The notes beneath the pieces were generated by a model. It made no database searches and had not been told where the DNA came from. It worked only from the letters and a program-made list of their open reading frames with translations. DNA of 64,000 nt. Origin: Todiramphus chloris collaris. Its lineage: Eukaryota > Chordata > Aves > Coraciiformes > Alcedinidae. Made by a program: the position numbers and the translations under genes. Shown one piece after another: positions 13,434-26,162 of the stretch. The DNA is taken from positions 3,295,318-3,359,317 of the forward strand of contig JANVCC010000152.1 of the NCBI GenBank assembly GCA_025345505.1. Reading direction: 5' to 3'. Each line of letters begins with the position of its first letter. Within the stretch, counting starts at the first letter, position 1.

Positions 13434-14414
13434 AAGGACCACTTTTGTTGTGGCTTTTTTAACATGTTGAGGGATTTGGTAATGAAAGAAGTACAGCTCT
13501 TTATATCTGAAATCCTTGTAACATGACTGAATTAGGAATTGTTTTCTACCTTACCTTAAAATGAAAGAACACTTCTTAACTGATTGTGTAGAAAACTCAA
13601 TCGGAAAGATCATATTTTTTTATTTACTATTTTTTATCCTCTGCCTTTCTCTCTCTCAGGCTTGCTTTCTTACTGCAACAGTGGATATCAGAAAACCTTT
13701 TTGTCAAAACTTTTGTCAAAATCAATATATCTCCATAAAATATTTTGGATCGTTAGAGTCTCACTGAAATAATCTTGCATTTCAATCTTAAGAATAGGGC
13801 ACTGGGGCTCTTGTTTCTCCTTAAAGAAGCCTACACACCTCATTAGGAAATTTGTCAAAAAATTACTGATGATTGCTGGCAGTGTTTCAAAGTGTCCCAT
13901 CACTCTCACAGCACTCATCTTTAACACGTTCCTACTTAATGCTGAAATGAAGCCTCAAATCTATAATTATTTTCCTGCAGGCCTATACTCTGCTAGTCCT
14001 ACATGCAGGGCTGATGTTTGATGCATGATTGCATACAGGAAGGTTCTAACTATGGAATTTCTTCCTCCCTGTCATTTCATTACTCCAATGGGTAAATATC
14101 TCTGCGCAAAATCCTTCCTTCTCTGTCATAGCACACACAAAGGCAATATGCAGCCACCTACACACCCACATACCATGTTGTCTGCGTCTTGGATTTGCAA
14201 CCTTTACCCCCTTCTCTATTACTCCTGTTATCAAAGTTCAATACAATAGACATTGTCTATTTCTGCTTTAAAAATTTGTTTGAAGCTTGAAGAAAATTAT
14301 TCAAATTATATTTTCATTAGGAAGTTTTGAAGCAGGTCTTCTTAACATGTTCAAACAGTTGAAAAATTTGACCCAAATGACTCTTTCCCATAAAATCATG
14401 GAGTTTTAATGATT

Positions 14415-14456
14415 CAACAACAACAACAAAAAAATAAAACAAAACAATCAAACAAA
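14415..14456. repeat. (CAA)n/(CAAAA)n simple repeat
   Basis: Short CAA triplets pass into AAAAC and AAAC units. This is an ordinary A-rich low-complexity tract. Confidence 0.85.
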
Positions 14457-16927
14457 GAAGAAAAACCCAAACAGCTCAGAAAGCTCCATCTTGAGGCCTA
14501 AGCACAGACTTTAATGAAGGAATCTATGAATTAGGCCTCACAGCACATTTCCTCAGAGGTCTGATCAGTGTTTCTAGATCAGAATCAGGAAAGATGCAGG
14601 AGGAAATTATCTTCTCCTTATAATTCTCTTTTTAAGGTTGCTCATTATACATTGGGGGATTTTGATATTTGGGTGAAATATAACCCACAATATGAATAGT
14701 GTATGCAATCTTCTTTAAAATATGTCTCAGGTGAGTGGTCTCATGTTTGCTGTTCTCATGCAAAAAATTACATCCTTGGGGTTTGAAGCAGGAACTTTTA
14801 AGGCAGCTAGTTTAACCTGCACATAGAAATTAGGTAGATTATGTGCCAGTGTATGCATTGCAAGCTTAAATTGATTGAGAACCTGGACAACAAGTTCACT
14901 TGACAGGGAAGCTAAAGAAAGAAACACCCTCTTGCAGAGCAATCTGTGGCACTGGGCAACACTGTTATCAGCCATGACACGTGACAGCATCTCCCATGAG
15001 CATTCCCACTGCAGGAAAGTTATCAGCTGAGCCAGCTCTGGTCACCTTCAGTGGCTGCTTGAGACCAAATCAAATTATGGCTTAGATATTAAAGAGGACT
15101 TCTGCAAGGTATTTCTTTAACTGAGCTATCTGAGCACAACTTTCAGCCCACACAGCCAGGCTCAGAGAAGTATCTCAGTCTGAGGGCTGAAGAGTAGACA
15201 TTTCTAGGCCAGGAAGATGAGGCAATCAAGCTCTCTTTCTACTGGGGACAGAAAATTTTTAAAAAATTTTTCTCTAGACTATTATTTGACTAATTGACAG
15301 GAATATGTGTTTGGGGACAAGCTTTGAAATCACTTCAAATTTCTCTTTTCACACTGGGTTTAGTCTCTGAAGGGTGTCTTCTCAGCATGGCACAACCTTG
15401 GCACAGACTTTTTGTGTAGAAGTGGTGTAATTCCGCCAAACCCTTTTCATCAGTACCCTCATATCATGGTTGAAAACAGCATGAACCAGCAAAAGCAGGT
15501 GTCTGTTAATGTGAACCAAGTTTTGCCAGGATAACTAAAAGGAGTTTAGGCTGCATGGCTTCTTCTACACCACCAACTGACATGGTTTCATGGTTTTGTC
15601 GTTGGACCTTTCTGTGGTGATCATGCAAGTGCTGACAGATGGGACTGTAGGACTTGTCATGGAAAGGCCACAGTGATCATCACCCTACTACCCTGCAAGG
15701 CTGCCCACAGGATCACTCTTGCAGCTTATGCCTCAGCTGTTCCTGAAGCTGTTGAGCTGCTACATGCATTGCAGCACAGCCTGCAGGGATAACCCCCAAT
15801 CAGTTCGGTAAATTATGATGATTTAACAGTTATGGCATGAAATGGTTGAACATCCTCTGTTGTGAGGGTGGAAGGAGAGTCAAGCTCCTTCAAGGAAGGG
15901 ACAAAACCATCAATTCTCATAACAAGCATCTGAGATATAGATACTTAATTCATGTGAGCATTTTTGAACTTTTTAACCTGCATGCCCCAATCTGCTCCCA
16001 GTGGAAGGAAGGAATTTCAAAAGAGCTTGAATACAGCTTGTGTCAGAGAAGGATCTGATTGATTTTTGTGCATTTGCCTGCTTAAATACAAAGGAACTCT
16101 GATATATGTTTGAAATCAGTGTACCAGCAAGAACCCAGCAGCCTTTGTACTGGTGCGGCTGTGAAGCCCTGAGACAGCATGGAAGCAGGCTGACCTCCGC
16201 TCCTTTTGAGCTGGTCCTTGGATGTGCAGCAGCTGCCATGCTGCTATTCAGGCTGCTCTGTGCTTCCGTGCTGGCATTTTTTTCCAAGATGTGTCAGTTC
16301 CATGAACAGAGAAATTCAGCAAAATGAGGGCAAGTGTCACCCGTACTTAGCATTATCAATGCAGGGAAAAAAGTGTCATAAAAGTCAATATTCCAACACA
16401 TAGCACCACAACTAGATGGCTGATCTATAACTGTTGTGTGGTTATCATACTGATTAGTTCACATAGCATGTCCACATCACTAATACATAGTTAGCTGAAA
16501 ATATCATGTGAGATCCAAAGCTTTAGTCTAGAAAAAAAGTCTTACATATTGTGATAGACAGAACAAGGACAAGCTGCTACAGACTCATCTACATCTTAAT
16601 CAGGCTCTGAATTAAACAGGAAGCTTGATCTTATTACTGTAGTCATCTATTTGTAATTTCAGTAGGGAAGAGAAACCAACAGAGAGATTTTCAGTAGCCT
16701 CTCTCTTGTTCCTCAATAGCAAAAGTTCTTCCAGCAAAGCTGAGGCTTTTATACAGGTTGTGTTTTCTGTGCACATTTTCCAAAGAAGTGGGCTTAGAAG
16801 GTAGGGGAATCTGGGTCAGATGAGACACTGGGGTACTTGAAGTGGCTTGTTTGTGCAAATATCTTGTAAATCTGATTCTCAAAACTCAGCTGCATTTTCA
16901 CATTTATATAGTCTTATTTTTATTTCC

Positions 16928-16946
16928 TTTTTTTTTTTTTTTTTTT
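16928..16946. repeat. Poly(T) run
   Basis: Nineteen T residues in a row, with no recognisable gene copy adjacent. It is annotated as a homopolymer. Confidence 0.9.
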
Positions 16947-17565
16947 AGCAATGTTTATTGCTGCCTTCCTCTGGAGGTTTCTTAAGACGGAGGCAAAAGT
17001 ATTTTACTCTTCAAAAGAAATAGGCTGGAAAATTCAATAGTGTTTCATGTCTCTTGCCAAGCACAGTAATTACACAAGCCACAGCAAATATTTAAAGAAA
17101 AGAAACATTTTTTTTTTCCTTGGTGCCATCTTTGTTGATAATAATAAAAGAGTGAGAAGATATTTAAAATCTTGAAATGAGAAATATGGATGGAGAAATT
17201 GAAAAATTTAGCACACAATTGGCTTCCCACAGGATACCTCCTTTATTTAAGGCAAATCTTCCAGTTTAGGGGAAGGGTTTTTAGGAATAGCTATGGATTA
17301 AGGATGCTTTATTATTGTTATCTTGTAACCTAAAAAAACCCTGAAGTAGTCTGTGGGTGTTGAGGGAATGTCCTGGTTGTCTCTTGTCAGTCTTAATTCT
17401 CAAGGAATAGATATATCTTTAATGTGTTACTCTTTGTAAATTAGGGTACTGTAATTTTACAGTTTTTTAATTACTTCTCTAAAAATGTCTCCCAGACAAC
17501 ATCAGAAATATATCCAGTAGTTTGGAAAGTAAGAATACAAACTGATATACTGAGGATGGTTTTGC

Positions 17566-17614
17566 TTTTTTTTTTTTTTTTTTTATTTTTTTTTCCCACT
17601 CAAAAAAAAAAAAA
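17566..17614. repeat. T-run followed by A-run (potential hairpin)
   Basis: A 29-base T run with one A at 17585 is separated by seven bases from a 13-base A run (17602-17614). The two runs are complementary and could fold back on each other. Slippage-prone homopolymers are the simplest explanation. Confidence 0.85.
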
Positions 17615-19100
17615 GCCCTTTTGCTGGAGAACCATATAATAGAAGTTGTATTTATTGTTCCCTTAGGGCCTTAGGTCAGAAACAAGCTTAAATCCAGAGC
17701 ACTCCCTGACCCCTCCCTGTATTTCCAGATTCTTGCCTGTCTCTGAGTTGCCAGTGACTGAATTACCTGTAATCCCCTTGGAGGTTGACCTTAAATCTTG
17801 TCTTCATCTGAACAAGGCAAGGCTGAGACCTCCTTCTCTGGGAGGAGCATTGATACAAGGGTCAGTGTCACAGAAGGAGACCGAAAGGGCTGGATATCCT
17901 TCCCTGTCCTACAGCTTTCCCTAGAGGTGACCGTCCTTGTACGGCCTTTTCTGCCAGAGTCCCCTCAATCATCCCAAAGCCCTGAAGGTGCATAAGAAGT
18001 TTGTATCCAAGTAATGCCCTCAAGTAAGGACAAAAAAAAAGATATAGATGCTGCTGTATCTATTTTCCTTTCTACCTCACTGATATTTAAGGTTAGTGAT
18101 GGGGGATTCCACTTATTTGAGGTGACAGATTAGCTGGAGGGGAAAAGCAGGGACGTGATGGTCCCTTTTCCAATGTAGGTATATGTACTACATTAGTACT
18201 CTGAACATCCACTTTCTTTCCCTTTAACAGCTTCTTCATCACTGCTTCATTTACCTCACATAATATCCTTCCTAACTGGCATTGATGTTAGAACACTTCT
18301 AATGTTCACTTTTAATTTCTTTCTTTTTCAGTTTTAGACCATTACTCCTGGTTTAACCACCTTTAACATTTCCCCCCTACTCTTTCATATTATTTCCTCT
18401 GAATGTATTTTCTTGCCAGTAGTTATCATAGCCCTTCACTGTTATTTTCTCTGAGTAGCATTAAGCTTCCAATAGGAAAGGATATTCAGAGACCCTCTGT
18501 CTCAGTGCGATTTATGTATACATAAAAATGTCCGTATTTAATCTCTGGTAATATGCACTTTATTCTATTTCTCTATGAAGCATTTTAAATGGAAAACAAA
18601 AGATCCACAACTGAAGTATTTTTTTAAAAACATTCAGAATGTGCTTATTCAAAATTATGAAAGAAATCCACATCTGAAGCAAGGCAGTGTTAAGTCTGAA
18701 TGAAGAAAAGTGTGACAATTAATGAAAACAGACACTTAATCAAGTTCTGCTGCACAAGGAGCTACATCAGTTGACCACCAATATAGGCTGGAGGCTGTCA
18801 AACTCTATCAACCAGTGGGGTCATTTATGCAAACCTCAGTAAAAGAGATCTGCATTTCAGGAATATCACAAGTACCAGGTTATTTCTCTTCAAGAGAAGT
18901 GTTTCTGTTAGGCATCAGAATCTGTCTCAGGATGCATAGGTGTGTCTATTGGCCATAGACTCTCCCTGCAGGTAACACAGCAAGCTGAGGATCAGTGTAG
19001 CTACCATTGCTGTCAGGGGCTGAAGTGATTTCCTTCCTTAATATTAGGTAATATCAATAGCTGCCTTTTTATTTCATTGGTCCCAATATTCAGAAGATTT

Positions 19101-19220
19101 ATAGAATCATAGAACATTTTGGTTTGAAAAGGACCTTAAAGAACACCTAGTTCCAACCCCACTGCCATGGGAAGGGACACCTCCTACTAGACCGGGTTGC
19201 TCAAAGTCCCATCCAACCTG
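19101..19220 (-). mobile_element. CR1 3' tail (minus strand)
   Basis: Reading on the minus strand, this is the last ~120 bp of a CR1 element, with the terminal repeat lying at 19101 (ATAGAATCATAGAAC). The sequence continues through the typical AGTTCCAACCCCACTGCCATG and ACTAGACCGGGTTGCTCAAA blocks of the CR1 3' UTR. It stops abruptly near 19220 against a second CR1 tail of opposite orientation. Confidence 0.9.
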
Positions 19221-19275
19221 ATCTTCATGCATGGCCTTTAAAAAGTTCCCTTCCAACTCAAACCATTCTATGATA
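19221..19275 (+). mobile_element. CR1 3' tip (plus strand), abutting an inverted copy
   Basis: This short piece matches the extreme CR1 3' end (TTCCCTTCCAACTCAAACCATTCTATG) in the plus orientation. It directly follows the minus-strand tail, so the two tails point outward and form an imperfect inverted repeat. It is probably an independent, severely 5'-truncated insertion or a rearrangement product. Confidence 0.8.
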
Positions 19276-22200
19276 ACATGGATAAATTCATTAGCCTAAA
19301 TTTGACAGGCAAGCGATCATTCAGTGAAATTTCTATATGTAGTTAGGATTTTTTGTTTGCCATTGCTTCAAGACAGATGGGGGGCAGGGAGGAGGACATG
19401 ACACACCCCAAACAAATAGAGTCCCAAACTGGACCCTATCTTTCTGTAGAATAAAATATTTTTTTCACTTCTTGAAAAGTGTAGAACTTGAAAATGGTGG
19501 CTTTCTCTCCCTGTCTGGATAATGCTTGTCCAAAGCAATGATAATTTTAAATTTGGACTGAAAAATGCACACAAGATTGTAATTATCAGTTCTTTAGTTG
19601 GCCAATTGCTTCTTTTCCCTTTCATCTTTTCTAATCTTCAGAAACTGATAGAGGTCTTTCATTATTGTTTCTTTTCACCAGCATTTTGATGAAGTCATAC
19701 CAAATGAAAAGCAATCTTTAATTAATTTTTCTTTTGCAGCAGTAGGAAGCTCTGTCTTCTTTTCTGGGTGTGGGGCTGAGATTCAGAGGATGAAATTTCT
19801 TGCCCACTGTCACCTTGATATCAGTATGCCATACCACAAAAGATACAAGTATTATCTTGCATTCAAGGGGTGTGTTTCAGTGTCTACTTGCTTCCTTAGG
19901 GTAGAATCCAGCACATCATGGAAAAATCAGTTTGAGCAGGCTGCTGCCTCTCAAAGATCCTGCTATATATGCTTTTCCAGCTCTATTTTTCTTCTGTATG
20001 AGTCAGAAGTGCCATAGGGTGGGTGCATACTTTGACTATGTGCAGGGCCCTAGTCCATTGGTGTCCACTTCAACCACATCCAGACAGCACACTGGGATGA
20101 GGCACCATCCTGAAGGAATGAAAGCAGGATGTTCAGGCAAGGATGCCCCCAGGGCACTTTGATGAGTATCTCAGTGTAGATGAGAGAAGAATCAGCACTG
20201 ACACACTGGGTAGCTCCCAGGTGTGGTTGCATTCATCTCTGCACTATCGATCACAGATCCCCAGGCTACATCATCCATCTTCCCCTTATCCTTCTTGATT
20301 GAAAATCATTCAGAGGAGTCTTATTAAGACAAAAGAAAATGTATGTTGACTCTGGGAGAGGCAATGCAGAATAATTGCTTAGGACCTGCCATTTTAAATG
20401 CTCTTTACTCTGTTTTTAATACTTCTGAATTTCTAGGGGGAAGCTGTTACAAAGTGGTTGTATATACCAGTAATTGAAACTGAATATAATGCTCATTAAG
20501 ACCTAAATAAGGATGAAGAGGATGATCAGGACATATAATTGATGGTGTTGCATTAAGTATTATAAAGCGGTTCTAATTACAAAATATCCCAGGTCTTCTA
20601 TCAATCATCCTTCTCCTGTTCACCTTTTCTGTTTTGATCCTCACACACATTACTCATACAGCCTGAACCAGGTCTCTTGATGCATCTACTGCACAGTTCC
20701 AATGGTGGTTATTGAGTATACACCTTATGAGGAAAGAAACCACAGCACTAATTGCAGCACAGGCTTGAATAAATATCAGTTCTGCAAGGCTTGTGACACA
20801 CACTCATCTTTTGTAATTCCTAATGCATGTGGTTCTAATATATTTGCGCATTAATGAATGAGAAAACTGCATTTCAAAACCGATGCTGTCCAACTAAATC
20901 TTGGTTACTATTGGGAATGGGGTGTTAGCTAGATTTTGAGGTATGACCTTTGTGAGTGTTGATGTACATAAAAATAAGCAGACTTGCAAGACATTCAGTT
21001 ATTCCCCCATTCTCTTTTGCTGCAAAATAGAAAGAGAGAAGAGAAACAAAGATTCAGTTATTGAAAATATAACAAAGACGACATATTCAGGAACATGGTT
21101 TTTTTTTTCCACAATGAAAGCTAAGTAGTTTATAATTACAACTTTCTAAAGCTTATTTTTGAATTAAAATAGAAAATTCCACATGAAATGGAGGAAAGAG
21201 AAAGTCTCTGATTTTCATAACCAATGTTTTACAGTCACTTTATTAATGACTTTTAGATATTTATTAAAAAAAAAAAAACCAAAAAAAAAACACAGCTTGG
21301 CACAGATAAAAAAAAAAATTATTAAATGAGTTCTGATGAAGTTTTTCTGTCTAGCTATGCTCCTGAGCTCCTCTTCTAGCAAGCAACTAGAGCTGCCTGA
21401 GAAAGAACACAGGCTTTGGGAAAAGGCTTGAGACCAGTTCGGCACTTCACAATGGGCGCCAAGCAGTCACTGAGCAGCAGGGGCTCTCAGCAGACCCAGA
21501 GTCTGCTGAAAAGTATGAAAAGCTGCCCAAATAATTGCAGCTGGCTTTGATCAGAGTACATTATAAACTGCAATGCTAAACAATGGGTAAAATGAAAGGA
21601 TAAAAATGAAAAAAAAAAAATTTGTAAAAGCCACCTTTGGCAAGGTTGTCAGTCTTAAAGGATTTCCATATTTCATCAATAAATAGGCCATATATTTGGT
21701 GCTAAAGTTTCAGTAGAAAAGAAAATCTAACAAAAAAATTTCTATTATGATTGTCAAAAAATAAAAATAAAAGTCACTTCCTTAGCATTACTTTAACCAA
21801 AATCAAAATAGTTTGTAGTCAGTTTAGCCACAGACTGAACTTACTGGTGGAGGTCTGATTCCTGATTTCCTTACTCTACACTGTGTTTTGAATGGTACCT
21901 CACTGATAACAAACTTCCATAGTGCACTCTGGTTGCTACAGGATTTCAGATGTACCACGGAACAGCAGCTGAGTCCAGATCTCAGAATGAGTGAATGGGG
22001 TGCCCATACTGCATCACCTACAAAGCACCACTATGCTAGGGCAGCTAGAAATTTTTTTTTTAACTGTTGAAGATGAAAACATCACAGTGTTTAAGATGAA
22101 AACGTCATAGTTCCTTTCAACAAATACAAGCAAACTACTTTGACTTTTCTAAAATCAAAAACTCATGAAAAAAATGCTGGAAATTTGCCTTTTTTTGTCT

Positions 22201-24102
22201 TGTCTTCAGAGGAAAAGGTTTTTTAAACAAGCAATAGTGAGAAAGGTGCTCTGAATTTTCTTGTTGAAAAGCTGCTAGAAAATAATGTTGGAGGACATTA
22301 TTATTGTTATTAGATTGTTTATGATAATGATGTTATGAACATGGAACTGGAATGAACTGTAATGTAGTGCACTGCCTTGTTCATATAGTCACTACATCAG
22401 TTGATCCATGTACTGCACATTCTCAGCCGTGCCTACAGCAGTTAGTTCCCTTTACCCCTCTTAGAAGTGATGGTGAAGTGCTGTACTACAGTAAATCCCA
22501 TCATGTTCTCCTTGAGCAAAGGAGCCCGCCTGGGCTTGTCTAGTTAAGTCATGAAAATTCTTGTAGCTGGTGGTATACATAACTAAGATAGACAAAATTT
22601 ATTCCAAATGACCTCTAGCTCTAAGCTGAAGGAGAAGGATTTCTTCCATTCACATCTCAAATCACTGCTGGTACAGCTTTTGGTGAAAATTGAGACTATA
22701 ACCTGGACTTTGATGTCTGAGACTGATGCCTTAAACTCCTCTAGCATTGCATCTTTTTCACTGAAGGACAGCCACTATTTTTTTCCCCTAAAGGATGAGA
22801 AATTGCAGACTTTTTAGTGCTTTGGGAACCTTCACTGAGTATATATGGATTTCATTATTCTGACTATGCTGTAGTGGTAGCTGGTGGTATCATCCTTCCC
22901 CTAACATGCAATAACATTCTCACATTATTATGGCAAGCAGTAATACCAGCAGTGTGGAAATGCTGGATGAGTCATCAGGGCCCACTAATGAATTTTCCAG
23001 CTGTCTCTCTTGCTGTCTTTCCATCTTTGTTTCTCTTGTTGTATGTTCAGCATGTAAGGAAAGGAGAAAGAGGCTTTAAGATTACTGTGTATGACATGAT
23101 TTGCTTATAAGAGCTTTACAGAAGACATATAAAGTCTCTAAACAGAGGGCCAATTCCCTTACAGTGATGCTGCTGCCCTGCCCTGAGCTGCCTCACAGAA
23201 ATGGAGGTAATGAGATGGCACAAGGATTGCTTTCATACCAAGCTGCAGCTGTGCAGCAGTGCCGCCTCAAAGCAAGCTCACCAGCTGCCAAGGCATGGTC
23301 CATTTTCAGGCAAGCTTGATAACACATGAAAAATTAAAACTATTTGCTGTGGTTTGGTAACAAGTGTGTTGTGCACAGATATGCCTCTGTCCACTTCTAC
23401 AAGACAGGCTCCCATGTTCCATCACCATGTGGTGTGATCATGATGTAGCTACCTCATATCAGCACACAGACAGCAACTTGTAATAAAAGCTTTAGGTAAA
23501 CTAAAGGCCTGATTAGAGACTTCATGAGCTGGAATATGTGATCAGACCATTGGGTGTTTAACAGCTGTCAATGGATCTGCTCCTTCTGAATTAGAATAAT
23601 TTCCTCTTGCTGTGCAGTGGTATCTGGGTGGGTATCTTCATTCTGCATAAGTGAGATATTGTCTTCTGGTCTCATCTCTGTGTGCCACCTTCTCAGTGTG
23701 AGGGCAGGAGCTTGTTTTGCCTCTCTTTCCAAGATGGAAGCAATCCCAGAAACAGGGAGTGAGACATACAGGAATTTGCTGCTGCATCCATACCAGGTCT
23801 AGTGATCCTCATGTACAATTGCATTTTAAGCATTGCTCATTCCTGACTGCTTCAAAGGAAAAGTGGAACCTGAGCCCAGCAGTACAAGTCTGGATCTGTT
23901 TTGGGTTTCAAGCAACTGTTTAAAAAATAGTGGCTTACAGGACTGTATTTCATTTGAAATGGGCAATCAACTGGGCTAAGATGTTTATGAGACCAAGTCC
24001 ATTCATATGAATTTCAGTAGATGTCATGTTTTCCTCTGACTGCAAGTACACCATTAAAGAGGATTCTCTCTAACTAAAGCAGCTTGCAATCTGAAAAGAA
24101 CT
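19276..24102. other. Unique non-coding stretch
   Basis: No gene is supported. The stretch has A-rich runs at about 21266-21320 and several open frames under 100 codons without coding character. One of these (22817-23110, +, 97 codons) is hydrophobic but unlike any family I know. A patch at about 20450-20580, rich in TAAT-like motifs, could be a conserved non-coding element. Confidence 0.5.
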
Positions 24103-24145
24103 GGGGCGGGGGGGTGCAGGGAAGTGGGGGGAGGCAGTATGGGGG
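24103..24145 (+). other. G-quadruplex-capable G cluster
   Basis: Five separate runs of three or more G (4, 7, 3, 6 and 5 bases) sit within 43 bases, with loops of one to ten bases. This satisfies the usual four-run quadruplex rule on the plus strand. It lies about 60-100 bp upstream of the recognisable start of the ORF1-containing CR1 copy. It may belong to that element's G+C-rich 5' UTR or be older flanking sequence. Confidence 0.8.
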
Positions 24146-24571
24146 TGGTGTAAGCCATGTATGAATAAGAATTAAACACAATAGTAATAATTAAATACAT
24201 ATAACCTCAGTTCAAAGTGAGCAGCTCCACTGCCAGCAGAGCAGAAGGGTGCTCCTGCGTGCTGCTCAGAAGAGTTTCCCAAACCAGCAGGACCTTCTGG
24301 GGAGCAAGAGAGCTGCCAGACCCTGTGATAGAGAGGCCAGGAGCAACAGTGGCCAAACCCCACACACATATAGGAGAAGCCCCTGGGAGCACCAGGTGAG
24401 CAAACAGTGTGTGGTGTAACAGTTTCCATGGTACTCGTGCAAGAAGGGCACTGAAGCTCTACCAGCTCAATTAGTGAGCAATAGTATCCACCTGGCACAA
24501 AACCATGGCCTCTCTGAACTCTGCACCCACCATGACTAACGAAGGTTACCAGACAGAGCTCCAGTAGGAAC

Positions 24572-24778
24572 ATGCAGCCACACAGGTGCAAGGTGCAGGA
24601 GGTGCCCTGCTCTTATGCCAGCAGTGAGAACACCTGTGGGACGTGCACCCAGATAGAGGAACTTCTCTGCTTAGTGACAGAGCTTGAGGAGGAGGTGAGG
24701 AGGTTGAGGAATACCAGGGGGTCTGAGAGAAAGGTAGACTACTGGAATCATACCCTACCTTGCCTGAGACAGACCTGA
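24572..24778 (+). pseudogene. CR1 ORF1 fragment, coiled-coil/Cys region
   Basis: This open stretch of 68 codons belongs to CR1 ORF1. It shows CGTCTQIEELLCLV, then a Glu/Leu-rich heptad segment (TELEEEVRRLRN) and DYWNHTLPCLRQ, which I recognise as the conserved N-terminal half of ORF1. In CR1 elements this protein is thought to bind element RNA and to help retrotransposition. The first codon of this frame is not the authentic start, since homology continues upstream in shifted frames. A stop after position 24778 and frame breaks on both sides make it a relic. Confidence 0.85.
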
Positions 24779-24861
24779 CAGGCAGACAGGATGCATGATA
24801 CAGAGGATTCCTTGCCCTTTCTCTACCTGGCTGAAGGCAGCGACTTAAGGGATAGGGGTCA

Positions 24862-25077
24862 ATGAGAAGTTCCTGCCCAGCACAAAAGGTGCATCTCCTC
24901 TGTGACTACCCCACCTTCCCAGGTATAAAAAATACAACTCTCTGCAAGTGGGACCGAACAAAACTGAGGACGATGGTTCATCTAGCTTGGAGGCGTCAGC
25001 CTATGCCCTGTGTCAGAACTGCTTCCATAAAACAAAAAAGATGGGTCATTGTCATAGGAGACTCTGTTCTGCAGTGA
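24862..25077 (+). pseudogene. CR1 ORF1 fragment, start of GDSL-esterase-like domain
   Basis: The C-terminal end of this frame reads KRWVIVIGDSVLQ followed by a stop. The Gly-Asp-Ser within a hydrophobic strand is the nucleophile block of the GDSL/SGNH esterase-like domain that CR1 ORF1 carries. Beyond the stop the homology goes on in frame (LLREICCVPGAQVKD, then LVRPSE) to about 25190. There the sequence switches to ORF2 reverse transcriptase. The rest of the esterase and the entire endonuclease are therefore deleted. Confidence 0.8.
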
Positions 25078-25204
25078 ACAGAAGGCCCAATATGAAGACA
25101 GGACACACTTCTTAGGGAAATCTGCTGTGTCCCTGGGGCCCAAGTTAAAGATGTGAAGATAAAGCTTCCTACACTGGTACGGCCCTCAGAGGTGAGCAAA
25201 TGTG

Positions 25205-26162
25205 ACACACATCTACAAGAATGGCCAGAAGGAGGATCCAGGGAATTACAGGCCTGTCAGTCTGACTTGTGACAGTGAGGTCTGAGGCCTCTCTCTGTCA
25301 CTGACTAACACCTGACACTGACAGCTACTGGGGAAGATTGTGGAGTCATCACATGGCATGTACAGGACAACCAAGTGATCAGGTCCAGTCAGCATGGGTT
25401 TATGAAATGCAGGTCCTGCTTGACTAACCCGATCTCCTTCTATGACAGGGTGACCTGCTTAGAGGATGAGGGAAAGTCTGTGGATATTATCTACATAAAC
25501 TTTAGTAAAGCCTTTGCCACCATTTCCCACAGCACTGTCGAGGAGAAACTATTCATAGCTTGGATGAATTAGCTGCTCATGGCTTGGATGAGTATATGTA
25601 TGCTTTAGAGGGTAAAAAAATGTATCGCTGAACCCAAAGAGTGGTCGCAAATTGAGTTAAATCTAGTTGGTGGCTTGTCACAAGCAGTGTTCCCCAGGGC
25701 TCAGTATTGGACCCTATTCTCTTTAATATCTTTATCAATTATCTGGATGAGGGGATCAAGTGCACGCTCATTAAGTTTGCAGGTGATACCAAGCTGGGTG
25801 GGAGAGTAGATCTGCTTGAGGGTAGGAAGGTTTTTCAGAGGGAACTGGGCAGGCTGGATCAGTGGGCCAAGGCCAAGGCCAATGGTATGAGGTTCAACAA
25901 GGCCTAGTTTCAGGTCCTGTATTTGTGCCACAACAACCCCATGCAGCAATACAGGCTTGGTAAAGAACAGCTGGAGAGCTGTCCAGCAGAAAAGGACCTG
26001 GGGATGTTGGTTGACAGCCACCTGAATATGAGCCAGCAGTGTGCCCAGGTAGCCAAGAAGGCAAACAGCATCATGGCTTGCATAAAAAGTAGTGTGTCCA
26101 GCAGGACCAAGGAAGTGATTGTCCTCCTGTATATGGCACTGGTGATGCTTCACCGCAAATAG
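25205..26162 (+). pseudogene. CR1 ORF2 reverse transcriptase, decayed
   Basis: Reverse-transcriptase homology starts at 25202 (VTHIYKNGQ, NYRPVSLT). After a frameshift it continues as HGFMKCRSCLTNPISFYDRV and a palm motif A of altered sequence, NFSKAFATI in place of the usual LDFSKAFDT. The next open piece begins at 25707 ([20 protein letters not shown]) and contains the polymerase box as FAGDTKLGG, where FADD is normal. The third piece from 25923 covers [20 protein letters not shown] and the thumb region. Key aspartates are lost and there are at least two frame breaks, so no enzyme could be made. Confidence 0.9.

Larger units (their letters stand above)
13434..19100. other. Unique non-coding stretch
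   Basis: No gene is supported. The stretch contains an A-rich CAA/CAAA simple repeat (14415-14456), a 19-base T run (16928-16946), and a T29 run followed by A13 (17566-17614). A slightly less A+T-rich patch lies at about 15560-16330, with a 104-codon minus-strand open frame at 15973-16287 that I cannot relate to any family. Confidence 0.5.

Noticed and set aside
13206..13465. Lys/Arg/Glu-rich minus-strand frames
   Set aside because: They are produced by translating the polypyrimidine simple repeat.
15973..16287. 104-codon minus-strand frame in a slightly G+C-richer patch
   Set aside because: No recognisable domain and no supporting splice or poly(A) context; possibly an old unrecognised repeat, but not supportable.
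24172..24591. 139-codon open frame on the minus strand
   Set aside because: It lies antisense over the CR1 ORF1 region at 24200-26632 and has no resemblance to a known family.
25701..26153. 150-codon open frame on the minus strand, the longest in the window
   Set aside because: It is the antisense of CR1 reverse transcriptase, whose sense frame carries recognisable RT motifs.
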